This document shows, piece after piece, positions 19,140 through 26,878 of a DNA stretch of 64,000 nucleotides; position 1 is the stretch's first letter, and every line of letters begins with the position of its first letter. Position numbers and translations under genes: made by a program. Below the pieces are notes generated by a model. That model had not been told where the DNA came from, searched no databases, and saw nothing but the letters and a program-made list of their open reading frames with translations. Source of the stretch: Pseudomonas sp. Irchel s3h17 (GTDB taxonomy: Bacteria > Pseudomonadota > Gammaproteobacteria > Pseudomonadales > Pseudomonadaceae); NCBI RefSeq assembly GCF_900187505.1, contig NZ_FYDL01000001.1, forward strand, positions 248,001 through 312,000. The letters are read 5' to 3'.

Positions 19140-20375
19140 ATGTCCCCTTTCGAGCCCCTGCAGTTGCCCAATGGCGCCGTCATTCCCAACCGGATCGCCA
19201 AGGCGGCGATGGAGGAAAACCTCGCCAATCAGGACCAGACCCCATCGGACCCGTTGCTGCGCCTCTACCGGGCCTGGGCCGAGGGCGGCGCAGGGTTGCT
19301 GCTGACCGGCAACGTGATGGTAGACGCCCGCGCCATGACCGGTCCCGGCGGTGTTGTGTTGGAGGAAGGACAGCGGCTGGAGCGCTTCCGCGAATGGGCG
19401 CGCATCGGCCGCATGCAGGGGGCGCAGTTCTGGATGCAGATCAACCACCCCGGCCGGCAGATGCAGGCCAATCTCGGCCAGCCCACCGTGGCACCCTCTG
19501 CCGTGGCATTGGAGATGGGTGGATTGTCGAAGCTGTTCCCGGTGCCCAAGGCGCTCGACGAAACGCAGATCGCCGCGCTGATCCAGCGCTTCGCCCGCAC
19601 CGCAGCCTTGGCCGAACAGGCCGGCTTCAGCGGGGTGCAGGTGCATGCCGCCCACGGCTACCTGCTGAGCCAATTCCTTTCGCCCCTGAGCAACCGCCGC
19701 GAGGACCGCTGGGGCGGCTCCCTGGAGAACCGCGCGCGCTTGCTGCTGGAGGTGATAAAGGCGGTGCGCGCCCAGGTGTCGCCGGGCTTCTGCGTGGCGG
19801 TGAAGTTGAATTCGGCGGACTTCCAGCGAGGCGGCTTCGAGCCGAGCGACGCACGCCAGGTGGTGCGCTGGCTCAACGAGCTTGCGGTGGACCTGGTAGA
19901 ACTCTCCGGCGGCAGCTACGAGGCGCCGGCCATGCAGGGCGATGCCCGTGATGGCCGGACCCTGAAACGCGAAGCCTACTTCCTCGAGTTTGCCCAGGAG
20001 ATTGCCGCCATCGCGCGCATGCCGGTCATGGTCACCGGTGGCATTCGCCGCCTGCCGGTGGTGGAACAGGTGCTGGCCGGCGGCGTGGCCATGGCCGGCA
20101 TCGCCACCGCGCTGGCGGTCAACCCGGCACTGCCGGGCCTCTGGCAAGCGGGCCAGGTTCAGGCCAGCGCCGAACTGCCGCCGATCCGCTGGAAGCGCAA
20201 GGCCCTGGCCGCGTTGGCCTATATGGCCCTGGTGAAGTTCCAGATGCGCAATCTGGCACACGGCAACCCGCCGACCCCGAACGCCTCACCGCTGTGGGCA
20301 TTGCTACAGGAACAGTGGGCGAGCCTGCACCGCACACGGCAGTATCGCCAACTGATGAGCCGCCGGACGGGCTGA
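19140..20375 (+). CDS. Old Yellow Enzyme-family NADH:flavin oxidoreductase
   Basis: This 411-aa FMN-dependent TIM barrel has PLQLPNGAVIPNRIAKAAMEE at the N-terminus, WMQINHPGRQ, then GFSGVQVHAAHGYLLSQFLSP (active-site HAAHGY) and NRREDRWGGSLENRARLLLEV. Enzymes of this family reduce activated C=C bonds or nitro groups. The divergent MerR gene and operator suggest induction by reactive electrophiles. The C-terminal 70 residues after the barrel are extra and helical (KFQMRNLAHGNPPTPN). Confidence 0.92.
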   Translation: MSPFEPLQLPNGAVIPNRIAKAAMEENLANQDQTPSDPLLRLYRAWAEGGAGLLLTGNVMVDARAMTGPGGVVLEEGQRLERFREWARIGRMQGAQFWMQINHPGRQMQANLGQPTVAPSAVALEMGGLSKLFPVPKALDETQIAALIQRFARTAALAEQAGFSGVQVHAAHGYLLSQFLSPLSNRREDRWGGSLENRARLLLEVIKAVRAQVSPGFCVAVKLNSADFQRGGFEPSDARQVVRWLNELAVDLVELSGGSYEAPAMQGDARDGRTLKREAYFLEFAQEIAAIARMPVMVTGGIRRLPVVEQVLAGGVAMAGIATALAVNPALPGLWQAGQVQASAELPPIRWKRKALAALAYMALVKFQMRNLAHGNPPTPNASPLWALLQEQWASLHRTRQYRQLMSRRTG

Positions 20376-20740
20376 TACTTCGAGTGGGGCCCTGCGTTTC
20401 AGTGGCCCCCCTCCGCAGAGCTGACCAACAAAGGGGAACAGCATTACTCTTCTCCGATATCCACTGAGGGTCGATAGCAGCCAGTCGATACTGACCGCTA
20501 TCGGCTGTGGATTCAGCCCTTCGCGACAGGCAGAACTCGGCCAATAGCGGCCAGTGGAAGAGCTGCGTCATGTCAGCAACGTTGTTTGATTCGGCGCCAA
20601 TACTGATGAGCAGCTAGGGGTATCTAAGCCCGGGGCAGGTCCGTGCCGCGAACTAAGTCAAGTGTGCGGGTCATTATAAAAATTTGGGATGTGTGGTGTT
20701 CTCTGGAGCATGCCCGCTCCCACATAGAGCCACGGGAGTC
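20376..20740. repeat. Intergenic region with dispersed palindromic repeats
   Basis: CGATAGCAGCCAGT (20472-20485) and ACTGACCGCTATCG (20490-20503) form a near-perfect stem. At 20517-20554 a copy of the dispersed motif (GCGACAGGCAG ... TCGGCCAA) follows; related copies occur at 23240, 24209, 32811 and 37718. A REP-like GCCCGCTCCCACA lies near 20709. No gene is seen. Confidence 0.6.
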
Positions 20741-21625
20741 CTAGGCGGGCGTGATATACGTGACCATCCACCGCAAAAACGCCTTCACCTTGGGCACTTC
20801 CCCCGCATGCTCGGCATGGGCGATGAAGTGTGCGCCGGCGCTGGGCATGGCGTAATCCCAGGGAATTACCAGGCTGCCCCGGGCCAGTTCGTCGCTCACC
20901 ATGTACCGGGGCACCAGCGCCACGCCGTACCCCGACTGGGCGGCGCGAATGCACATGTAAAACGTGTCGAAACGTGGGCCGTGGTAGCTGTTTTGCGAAT
21001 GCAGACCCTGTTCCAGAAACCATGCATGCCAGGCCTCAGGGCGGGAGGTGCATTGCAGCAAAGTGTGTTGGGAAGGGGCGATCTCGGTGCTGGCGACGAA
21101 CCCCGGGGCGCAGACCGGCACCACATCTTCACTGAACAATTCAATGCAGGTCGCACCCGGCCAGGAGCCCTGGCCGTAGAAAAACGCGATATCGGCCTTG
21201 GCCTGCAATACGTCGAAAGGCTCCAGATCGGTGCGCACGTCCAGGTGAATGCGGGGGTGCAGCGCTGCGAAGTCCTTGAGCTTGGGCACCAGCCAGCGGT
21301 CGCCGAAGGTCGGCTGGGTGGCGATACGCAGGACTTCGGTTTCGCCGCCGTAGCTGAGGATGTAGCGGCTGGAGATGTCCACCTGATTGAGGATTTTGTG
21401 CACTTCGGTCAGGTACAAGGCGCCGGCCGGCGACAGGTGCAGGCGTTGGCGCACTCGCTCGAAGAGGTTGTGGCAGAGCATTTCCTCCAACTGCGCCACC
21501 TGCTTACTGACGGCGCTTTGGGTCAGGTGCAACTCTTGGGCGGCGCGGGTGAAACTGAGGTGGCGAGCGGCCGCTTCGAAGCACTGCAGGGCGGTCATCG
21601 ACGGCGTTAAACGTTTTGAAAACAC
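20741..21625 (-). CDS. LysR-family regulator, GcvA type
   Basis: This 294-aa protein carries the GcvA-like N-terminus LTPSMTALQCFEAAARHLSFTRAAQELHLTQSAVSKQVAQLE, with the HTH at about residues 25-45. The effector domain is of periplasmic-binding type. Start is GTG at 21625, placed eight codons before TALQ as is usual for GcvA relatives and preceded by AGGTGG. It is divergent from the amino-acid binding protein gene (200 bp apart), the likely target. Confidence 0.9.
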   Translation of the reverse strand: MFSKRLTPSMTALQCFEAAARHLSFTRAAQELHLTQSAVSKQVAQLEEMLCHNLFERVRQRLHLSPAGALYLTEVHKILNQVDISSRYILSYGGETEVLRIATQPTFGDRWLVPKLKDFAALHPRIHLDVRTDLEPFDVLQAKADIAFFYGQGSWPGATCIELFSEDVVPVCAPGFVASTEIAPSQHTLLQCTSRPEAWHAWFLEQGLHSQNSYHGPRFDTFYMCIRAAQSGYGVALVPRYMVSDELARGSLVIPWDYAMPSAGAHFIAHAEHAGEVPKVKAFLRWMVTYITPA

Positions 21626-21824
21626 GAGGCCACCTAAAGGGGAACGGATGCGGCGCCAGGGGCAGTTCATTCCAAACCGGAAGGAGCGCTTGCCGAAAGG
21701 TTGGTTGTTGGACGGCTAAAAAACCACTAAAACTGACCGGTATCAAGGATTTCATCCACTATCGGGTGCGTGCAGGCGCGCGACATGTGCGTCGAATAAC
21801 AAGAAACACTAGGGAGTCGTTGGC

Positions 21825-22853
21825 ATGAAGAGCATGAAATCCACCCTGGCCTTGTTGGCCGCCACCGCCCTGTTGGGTGTGACCGCTACCGCTCAAGCGG
21901 GGGCGACGCTGGATGCCATTACCAAAAAGGGCTTTATCCAGTGCGGTGTCAGCGATGGTCTGCCGGGGTTCGGCGTGCCGAACGCTCAGGGTAAAATGAC
22001 CGGGATCGACGTCGATGTTTGCCACGCTGTGGCTGCCGCGCTGTTTGGCGACGCGTCGAAAGTGAAGTTCAGCCAGTTGACCGCCAAAGAGCGCTTCACC
22101 GCGTTGCAGTCGGGGGAGATCGACCTTATTTCCCGCAACACCACCTGGACCAGTTCCCGGGACGCCGGCATGGGCCTGGTGTTCACCGGCGTGACCTATT
22201 ACGACGGGATTGGCTTTTTGGTGAACAACAAACTGGGGGTGAGCAGCGCCAAGGAACTGGGCGGCGCGACCATCTGCATCCAGGCTGGCACCACCACCGA
22301 ACTCAACGTGTCGGATTACTTTCGCGCCAATAACCTCAAATACACCCCCATCACCTTCGACACCGCCGATGAAAGCGCCAAGGGCCTGGAAGCCGGTCGT
22401 TGCGATGTGTTGACCACTGACCAGTCGGGCCTTTACGCCCAACGGATCAAAATGGCCCACCCCGACGAATTCGTGGTGCTGCCGGAAATCATCTCCAAGG
22501 AGCCGCTCGGCCCGCTGGTGCGCAAGGGCGACGAGGAGTGGTTCAGTATCGTCAAGTGGACCCTGTTCGCCATGCTCAACGCCGAGGAAATGGGCATCAC
22601 CTCGCAGAACGTCGAAGAGCAGGCCAAGAGCACCAAGAACCCGGATGTCGCACGGCTGCTGGGTGCCGATGGTGAATACGGCAAGGACTTGAAGCTGCGC
22701 AAGGACTGGGTGGTTCAGATAGTCAAACAGGTCGGCAACTACAGCGAAGTGTTTGAGCGCAACATTGGCCAGGGCAGCGTGCTGAAGATCAAGCGAGGCC
22801 TCAACGCCTTGTGGAACAACGGCGGGATTCAGTACGCACCGCCTGTGCGCTGA
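21825..22853 (+). CDS. Amino-acid ABC transporter substrate-binding protein (AapJ-like)
   Basis: This 342-aa periplasmic protein has signal peptide MKSMKSTLALLAATALLGVTATAQA. Family motifs are TLDAITKKGFIQCGVSDGLPGFGVPNAQGKMTGIDVDVCHAVAAALFGD and LTTDQSGLYAQRI. It resembles the general L-amino-acid binding protein AapJ. The permease and ATPase genes that normally follow are absent, so it is an orphan that may deliver substrate to a transporter encoded elsewhere. Ribosome site AGGGAG precedes ATG 21825. The divergent LysR gene probably controls it. Confidence 0.88.
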   Translation: MKSMKSTLALLAATALLGVTATAQAGATLDAITKKGFIQCGVSDGLPGFGVPNAQGKMTGIDVDVCHAVAAALFGDASKVKFSQLTAKERFTALQSGEIDLISRNTTWTSSRDAGMGLVFTGVTYYDGIGFLVNNKLGVSSAKELGGATICIQAGTTTELNVSDYFRANNLKYTPITFDTADESAKGLEAGRCDVLTTDQSGLYAQRIKMAHPDEFVVLPEIISKEPLGPLVRKGDEEWFSIVKWTLFAMLNAEEMGITSQNVEEQAKSTKNPDVARLLGADGEYGKDLKLRKDWVVQIVKQVGNYSEVFERNIGQGSVLKIKRGLNALWNNGGIQYAPPVR

Positions 22854-23068
22854 AGTGTTGAAATACGATCTGTAAAACACAAAATGGTTACCCCTCCCAC
22901 CCTGTGAACCCCCACTAAGCTTTCACAGGGTGCCTATCGGAGACCATAGCCATGAACAAAGTAGATATTGCCACCCTCTGAGATGGCGAAACCCGTTTCG
23001 TGATTTGACTGCCTACCTCAGGAGCCTAGTCGCCGCTTCCAGCCATTGATGAAAGGCTGCTTCGGGTC

Positions 23069-23227
23069 CAGGCTGTGTGAAACCGTTTTAGAGCAAGTTT
23101 GACAGTCAGAATCGGAACAAAAATCGCGTTCCTATGCAAATTTCAGGTCTGCTGACCAAGCAAACGCCGACAGATTTTACGTAGCAACGCAGACTTCAAA
23201 ACGGCGCATGCGTTTTCACACAGCCTG
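23069..23227. mobile_element. 159-bp MITE with IS1182-like ends
   Basis: The element begins CAGGCTGTGTGAAA and ends with its exact complement, TTTCACACAGCCTG. It is flanked on both sides by GGTC (23065-23068, 23228-23231), a likely 4-bp target duplication. The ends match those of the IS at 24973-26650, but the inside is unrelated and non-coding. It sits in the palindrome of a dispersed repeat (GCTTC...GAAGC across the insertion). Confidence 0.8.
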
Positions 23228-23239
23228 GGTCGATTGAAG

Positions 23240-23275
23240 CCCTTCGCGACAGGCAGAAATCGGCCAAAAGCAGTC
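23240..23275. repeat. Dispersed repeat copy
   Basis: CCCTTCGCGACAGGCAG followed by AAATCGGCCAAAAGCAGTC, nearly the same as at 20517-20554 and 37718-37753. It directly borders the MITE and is part of the repeat the MITE entered. Confidence 0.6.
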
Positions 23276-23442
23276 GGTAGACAGGCTAGTGGCAAATTGG
23301 TAGCGTCTCGTTGCTGCGCTGAATCTTTACCGCGCGGTCGATCTCGCCGTCAGCCATGTGGCTCTTCTCTTTGGGTTATGTCGCGTTTGCTGCGACGACC
23401 TCCCAGCTAAGCCAGGGTTTACGGGACGACAAGGAACGTATA

Positions 23443-23480
23443 CGACATTACTGTCGTGTCTCAATGCGACAGTAATGTCG
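23443..23480. promoter_or_regulatory. Perfect 14-bp inverted repeat made of two CGACA-N4-TGTCG dyads
   Basis: CGACATTACTGTCG (23443-23456) and CGACAGTAATGTCG (23467-23480) are exact complements with a 10-base loop. Each arm is itself a dyad, CGACA-N4-TGTCG, so the site could be a pair of operators 24 bp centre to centre or a long hairpin. It lies 24 bp before the start of the gene at 23504. Confidence 0.6.
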
Positions 23481-23490
23481 CCCAATAGTA

Positions 23491-23497
23491 GTTAGGC
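23491..23497 (+). other. Integron core-like sequence GTTAGGC
   Basis: GTTAGGC matches the integron core GTTRRRY and lies 7 bp before an ATG, as at the 5' edge of a gene cassette. No complete attC or attI is recognised upstream, so this is tentative. Confidence 0.35.
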
Positions 23498-23503
23498 GTC
23501 ATT

Positions 23504-24190
23504 ATGAAGAGCTTTCTTCTCGCTGCAGCGAAACTCGCCACAGGCCTCTTCTTTGCAGGTTTGGCTCTCGCGATTACGATCACGTTTTTCTCCTGGGCAA
23601 CCAATAGCTACAAGAGTAGCCAGGCCAAGCAGTACGAGACCATTAAGGAGTGGTCAGCAGACCTCAGCACGAATCTCAGTTTACAACTTCAGGCCAAGAC
23701 AAAGGTAGTGTCCGGAAAGCTCTTGTTATCCGTAGATGTCGTCGGATATCCGGCCTACCTATCGGACCCTCGCCTGGCTGAACGAAACCAGAAAGCACAA
23801 CTCATCATCTACTTCGTCGACCAGGATGGCTTCAGAGTCTTCAGCAAACCAATCGAGCTTTCCGAATTTAGTGGCATCGTAGGCGCGAAGGGCGAGAAAA
23901 TTGGCCTTCGAACTCAACTGCAAGAATATGTCTCGATCGAGGACTACAAGAGGTTTCAGCATCTTCAGGTCGAATGGACCCTGGAAACCAAGGCGCCGCC
24001 AGATCTTGCGCTCGACGTAAAGGAAGATCAGAGTCGCCTTGATCACTGCGCTCCCAATATATCGCAAGCAGAACGGCTCAAACGCCTATCAAGACACGGA
24101 GAGTTACGGCAAACAGGCTCCGGCTCTTATTCTGCAGGCTATCGATCCGTGCACTTCTTCCACGATGGAACACTACTGAATTGCCAATAA
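23504..24190 (+). CDS. Membrane-anchored hypothetical protein, possible cassette gene
   Basis: This 228-aa protein has one N-terminal membrane segment (LATGLFFAGLALAITITFFSWA). A soluble domain of about 190 residues follows, with alternating hydrophobic residues (VVSGKLLLSVDVVGYPAYL, AQLIIYFVDQDGFRVF), suggesting a beta sandwich. No family is recognised. It has lower GC than the flanking core genes, starts 7 bp after a GTTAGGC core and follows the double dyad, so it may be a mobile cassette. Confidence 0.55.
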   Translation: MKSFLLAAAKLATGLFFAGLALAITITFFSWATNSYKSSQAKQYETIKEWSADLSTNLSLQLQAKTKVVSGKLLLSVDVVGYPAYLSDPRLAERNQKAQLIIYFVDQDGFRVFSKPIELSEFSGIVGAKGEKIGLRTQLQEYVSIEDYKRFQHLQVEWTLETKAPPDLALDVKEDQSRLDHCAPNISQAERLKRLSRHGELRQTGSGSYSAGYRSVHFFHDGTLLNCQ

Positions 24191-24363
24191 AGAGCTTCTA
24201 GCGCTGGCCCAGCGACGGGCAACTATCGGCCAAAAGCAGACCATGGACACGCAGCTAATACTTCAGTAATGTGCAAAAAAATATGCCGATTCCCCCCTTC
24301 TTGATGTCGCGTTTACAGACTCGATTTTTTGATTGCTCAAGGGATTACGCATGGACATGGAAC

Positions 24364-24384
24364 GTTATGCGACATCGCATGTCG
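24364..24384. promoter_or_regulatory. GTTATGC core overlapping a CGACA-N5-TGTCG palindrome
   Basis: GTTATGC (24364-24370) is an integron-type core. CGACATCGCATGTCG (24370-24384) is a dyad with the same half-sites as at 23443-23480, but with a 5-bp centre. It lies upstream of the GNAT gene. The shared half-site suggests a common binding protein or shared cassette ancestry. Confidence 0.4.
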
Positions 24385-24447
24385 AAAAATTAATTATTAT
24401 GCCAAAAGCCGTACGACACCTCAGACTTGAATGATCGGAGCAATAAA

Positions 24448-24885
24448 GTGGAAATCAAGATTGATATATTGGATTCTCCAACAGAAAAGGACCAGGGAGT
24501 TCTGAATAATAGGTTTTCAGAATATCTTCGAATTCAATATCCAAATCTACCGCCAGAATCGGAAGATAAAATATTTATGGTGGTTGCACACGACGAAGTA
24601 GGCGACTACATCGGTGCAATAAGCTGTAATTGTTACTGGGATGGCTTAGAAATTGATACCTTTTGGGTTAAGGAATCTCATCGCGGTAGAAAAGTCGGTT
24701 CTATGCTATTGGAAAAAGCAGAAACGATTGGCGCCAACAATGGGGCAGTAGTTGCATTCTTAAAAACCGTTGATGCTAAACAGTTCTATGAGCAGCATGG
24801 GTATGAGATTTATGGTGTTCTTGAGGATCGACCAATCGGGACTAACCTGTATCATTTAAAGAAACGGCTAGTAAAACATGCATAA
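24448..24885 (+). CDS. GNAT-family N-acetyltransferase, integron cassette gene
   Basis: This 145-aa protein has the acetyl-CoA site motif ESHRGRKVGSMLLEKAETIGANNGA, with VVAHDEVGDYIGAISCNCYWDGLEIDTFWV before it and FYEQHGYEIYGVLEDRP after. GNAT enzymes acetylate small amines or proteins; the target is unknown. GTG 24448 is preferred because GGAG lies 7 bases upstream; a TTG at 24427 is possible. The gene is AT-rich compared with its surroundings, and its stop codon lies inside the attC-like site, typical of integron cassettes. Confidence 0.85.
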   Translation: MEIKIDILDSPTEKDQGVLNNRFSEYLRIQYPNLPPESEDKIFMVVAHDEVGDYIGAISCNCYWDGLEIDTFWVKESHRGRKVGSMLLEKAETIGANNGAVVAFLKTVDAKQFYEQHGYEIYGVLEDRPIGTNLYHLKKRLVKHA

Positions 24886-24956
24886 CAACTGGTTCAAACC
24901 GTTCGCTTCGCTCACTGGGACGGGCTAAAGCCCGCCCCTTAACCAAATGCTGGTCA
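24880..24956 (+). other. attC-like integron recombination site, copy 1
   Basis: GCATAAC (containing the GNAT stop) is followed by AACTGGTTCAAACCG and, 40 bp later, CCGCCCCTTAACCAAA. The body matches the better-kept site at 37622-37696 almost base for base. The right core, expected GTTRRRY, reads GCTGGTC, so the site is probably damaged at that end. Confidence 0.75.
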
Positions 24957-24972
24957 GCGTCCGCATTGGGTC

Positions 24973-26650
24973 CAGGCTGTGTGAAAACACTCGCAATTGT
25001 CTAATCTTCTGATCGTCGAGATCGTAGCGGGGGCGATCATGAAGCGATTTATTGAAGGTGAGGCTCGGACGCAAGTCACCTTGCTGCCGGAGTGTCTGGA
25101 CGATTACGTAGCCGAAGAAAATCCAGTGCGCGTGGTCGATGTTTTCGTCGATGAACTCGACCTGGGCGCACTTGGTTTTGAGGGCGTCGATCCTGCCGCA
25201 ACTGGTCGTCCGGCTTACCACCCAGCGGTGTTGCTGAAGATCTATATCTACGGCTACCTCAATCGGATTCAGTCCAGCCGCCGGCTTGAGCGTGAGGCCG
25301 AGCGCAACGTCGAGTTGATGTGGCTAACGGGGCGTTTAGCTCCGGACTTCAAAACCATTGCCGACTTTCGCAAAGACAACGGCAAAGCCATTCGCAGCGT
25401 ATGCCGCCAGTTCGTAGTTCTTTGCCGCAACCTCAATCTCTTCTCTCAGTCGATCATCGCCATCGACGGCAGCAAATTCAAAGCCGTCAATAATCGCGAC
25501 CGCAACTTCACTCAGGGCAAGGTGAAGGCACGCATGCAGCAGATCGAGCAGAGCATTGATCGATATCTGGCGGCGATGGATTCGGCGGATCGGGCAACGC
25601 CCGAAGTGGCCGAGGCCAAAGCAGAGCAGCTTAAAGAAAAGATAGAAACACTGAAAAAGCAGATGCAGAAACTCAAGGAAATCGAGGCGCAGCTCCACGA
25701 CAGTCCAGACCAGCAGATCTCCCTCACAGACCCAGATGCACGCTCAATGGCCACAAGCGGCCGAGGCACCGGAACGGTTGGCTACAACGTACAAACAGCT
25801 GTCGACGACAAACACCATCTGATCATTGCCCATGAGGTGACCAACGTTGGTAATGATCGTGGGCAACTGAGCAATATGGCGAACCAAGCGCGTGAAGAAA
25901 TCGGGGCTGAATCGCTGACGGTGGTAGCAGATCGAGGCTATTACAAGGGTCTGGAAATCCTTGCTTGCGAGGAAGCCGGCATCACTACCTTCGTACCGAA
26001 ACCCCTGACATCTGGCAGCAAAGCGGAAGGTCGATTCGGCAAGCAGGATTTCATCTACCTTACTGCGTCGGACGAATATCAATGCCCTGCGGGACAGTTA
26101 CTGACCCGGCGGCATTCGTCGATGGAAGACGGCATGTTATTGCATTGTTACTACTTCTCGGGCTGCCAGTCCTGCGCAATGCAAAAGCAATGTACGACGG
26201 GTAAGGAGCGCCGTGTGAAGCGCTGGGAACATGAGGCGGTAATCGACGCGATGCAGGTTCGGCTGGAGCATGACCCGGGGAAGATGAAGGTTCGCCGTCA
26301 GACTGTTGAGCATCCTTTTGGAACGCTCAAATATTGGATGGGAGCCACCCACTTCCTGACCAAAACACTTCCGCGGGTAAGTACCGAAATGAGCCTTCAT
26401 GTGCTCGCCTACAACCTCAAACGAATGATGAGCATCTTCGGCATCGCAGGATTGCTTGAGGCGATCAGGGCGTGAATCCAGCCGCTTGGCTCGCCAGTTA
26501 GTAGCCGTTTGGGCCGCTGACGCGGCCCAAACAGCATTACGAACGTCTATGTAGCTGACTAGGGCAATTCGCGCTTCCGTCTGCTGGTTTCGCAGACAAC
26601 GCCCGTAGTTCTCAACTTTCGACGTATTCAGTGCGTTTTCACACAGCCTG
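24973..26650 (+). mobile_element. IS1182-family insertion sequence
   Basis: A complete-looking 1,678-bp element has perfect 16-bp terminal inverted repeats CAGGCTGTGTGAAAAC and GGTC on both sides (24969-24972, 26651-26654). It carries one intact transposase gene. Rejoining the flanks restores a palindromic dispersed repeat (GTCCGC...GCGGTC) with GGTC at the centre. Confidence 0.88.
25039..26475 (+). CDS. IS1182-family transposase (DDE)
   Basis: This 478-aa protein starts MKRFIEGEARTQVTLLPECLDDYVAEENPVRVVDVF, the N-terminal domain of this family. IIAIDGSKFKAVNN has the first Asp, LTVVADRGYYKGLEI the second, and RQTVEHPFGTLKYWMG the catalytic Glu. A charged coiled coil (residues about 175-235) and a CYYFSGCQSCAMQKQC cysteine cluster are typical. 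The frame is intact, so the element may be active and could also move the MITE at 23069. Confidence 0.93.
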   Translation: MKRFIEGEARTQVTLLPECLDDYVAEENPVRVVDVFVDELDLGALGFEGVDPAATGRPAYHPAVLLKIYIYGYLNRIQSSRRLEREAERNVELMWLTGRLAPDFKTIADFRKDNGKAIRSVCRQFVVLCRNLNLFSQSIIAIDGSKFKAVNNRDRNFTQGKVKARMQQIEQSIDRYLAAMDSADRATPEVAEAKAEQLKEKIETLKKQMQKLKEIEAQLHDSPDQQISLTDPDARSMATSGRGTGTVGYNVQTAVDDKHHLIIAHEVTNVGNDRGQLSNMANQAREEIGAESLTVVADRGYYKGLEILACEEAGITTFVPKPLTSGSKAEGRFGKQDFIYLTASDEYQCPAGQLLTRRHSSMEDGMLLHCYYFSGCQSCAMQKQCTTGKERRVKRWEHEAVIDAMQVRLEHDPGKMKVRRQTVEHPFGTLKYWMGATHFLTKTLPRVSTEMSLHVLAYNLKRMMSIFGIAGLLEAIRA

Positions 26651-26878
26651 GGTCGCAAGCGGTCCTTAGATGAACGTCCGATCTTGGCCAATAGCCCTCT
26701 TCGATACCGGCCGTTTTATCCCTGCCGACCGGGTCTCTGGCAATGTATGAGAGCCCGCACCCGGCAACCCAATCCTCAGAACGACCTGCCAACAGCGCCA
26801 TACCTCTAACTTCGCAAAACCCTCAAAGCAAGCGTTCAATGGCAGAATCGCCTTAACTTGATCGTTTTGGAGACCACC
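26651..26878. other. Gap between IS and ABC exporter gene
   Basis: It holds the right half of the interrupted dispersed repeat (GCAAGCGGTCC ... TTGGCCAATAGC) and the promoter side of the ABC gene. No gene is seen. Confidence 0.4.

Noticed and set aside
22890..22935. CACCCTGTGAA/TTCACAGGGTG inverted repeat as an operator
   Set aside because: It lies just after the binding-protein gene and is more likely a plain transcript-end hairpin; no T run, so not listed as a feature.
23300..23360. Short minus-strand frame (MADGEIDRAVKIQRSNETLP) as an integrase relic
   Set aside because: It has no similarity to IntI that I can see and is only about 20 codons long.
23376..23382. GTTATGT as another integron core
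   Set aside because: No attC palindrome on either side; a 7-base match alone is too weak.
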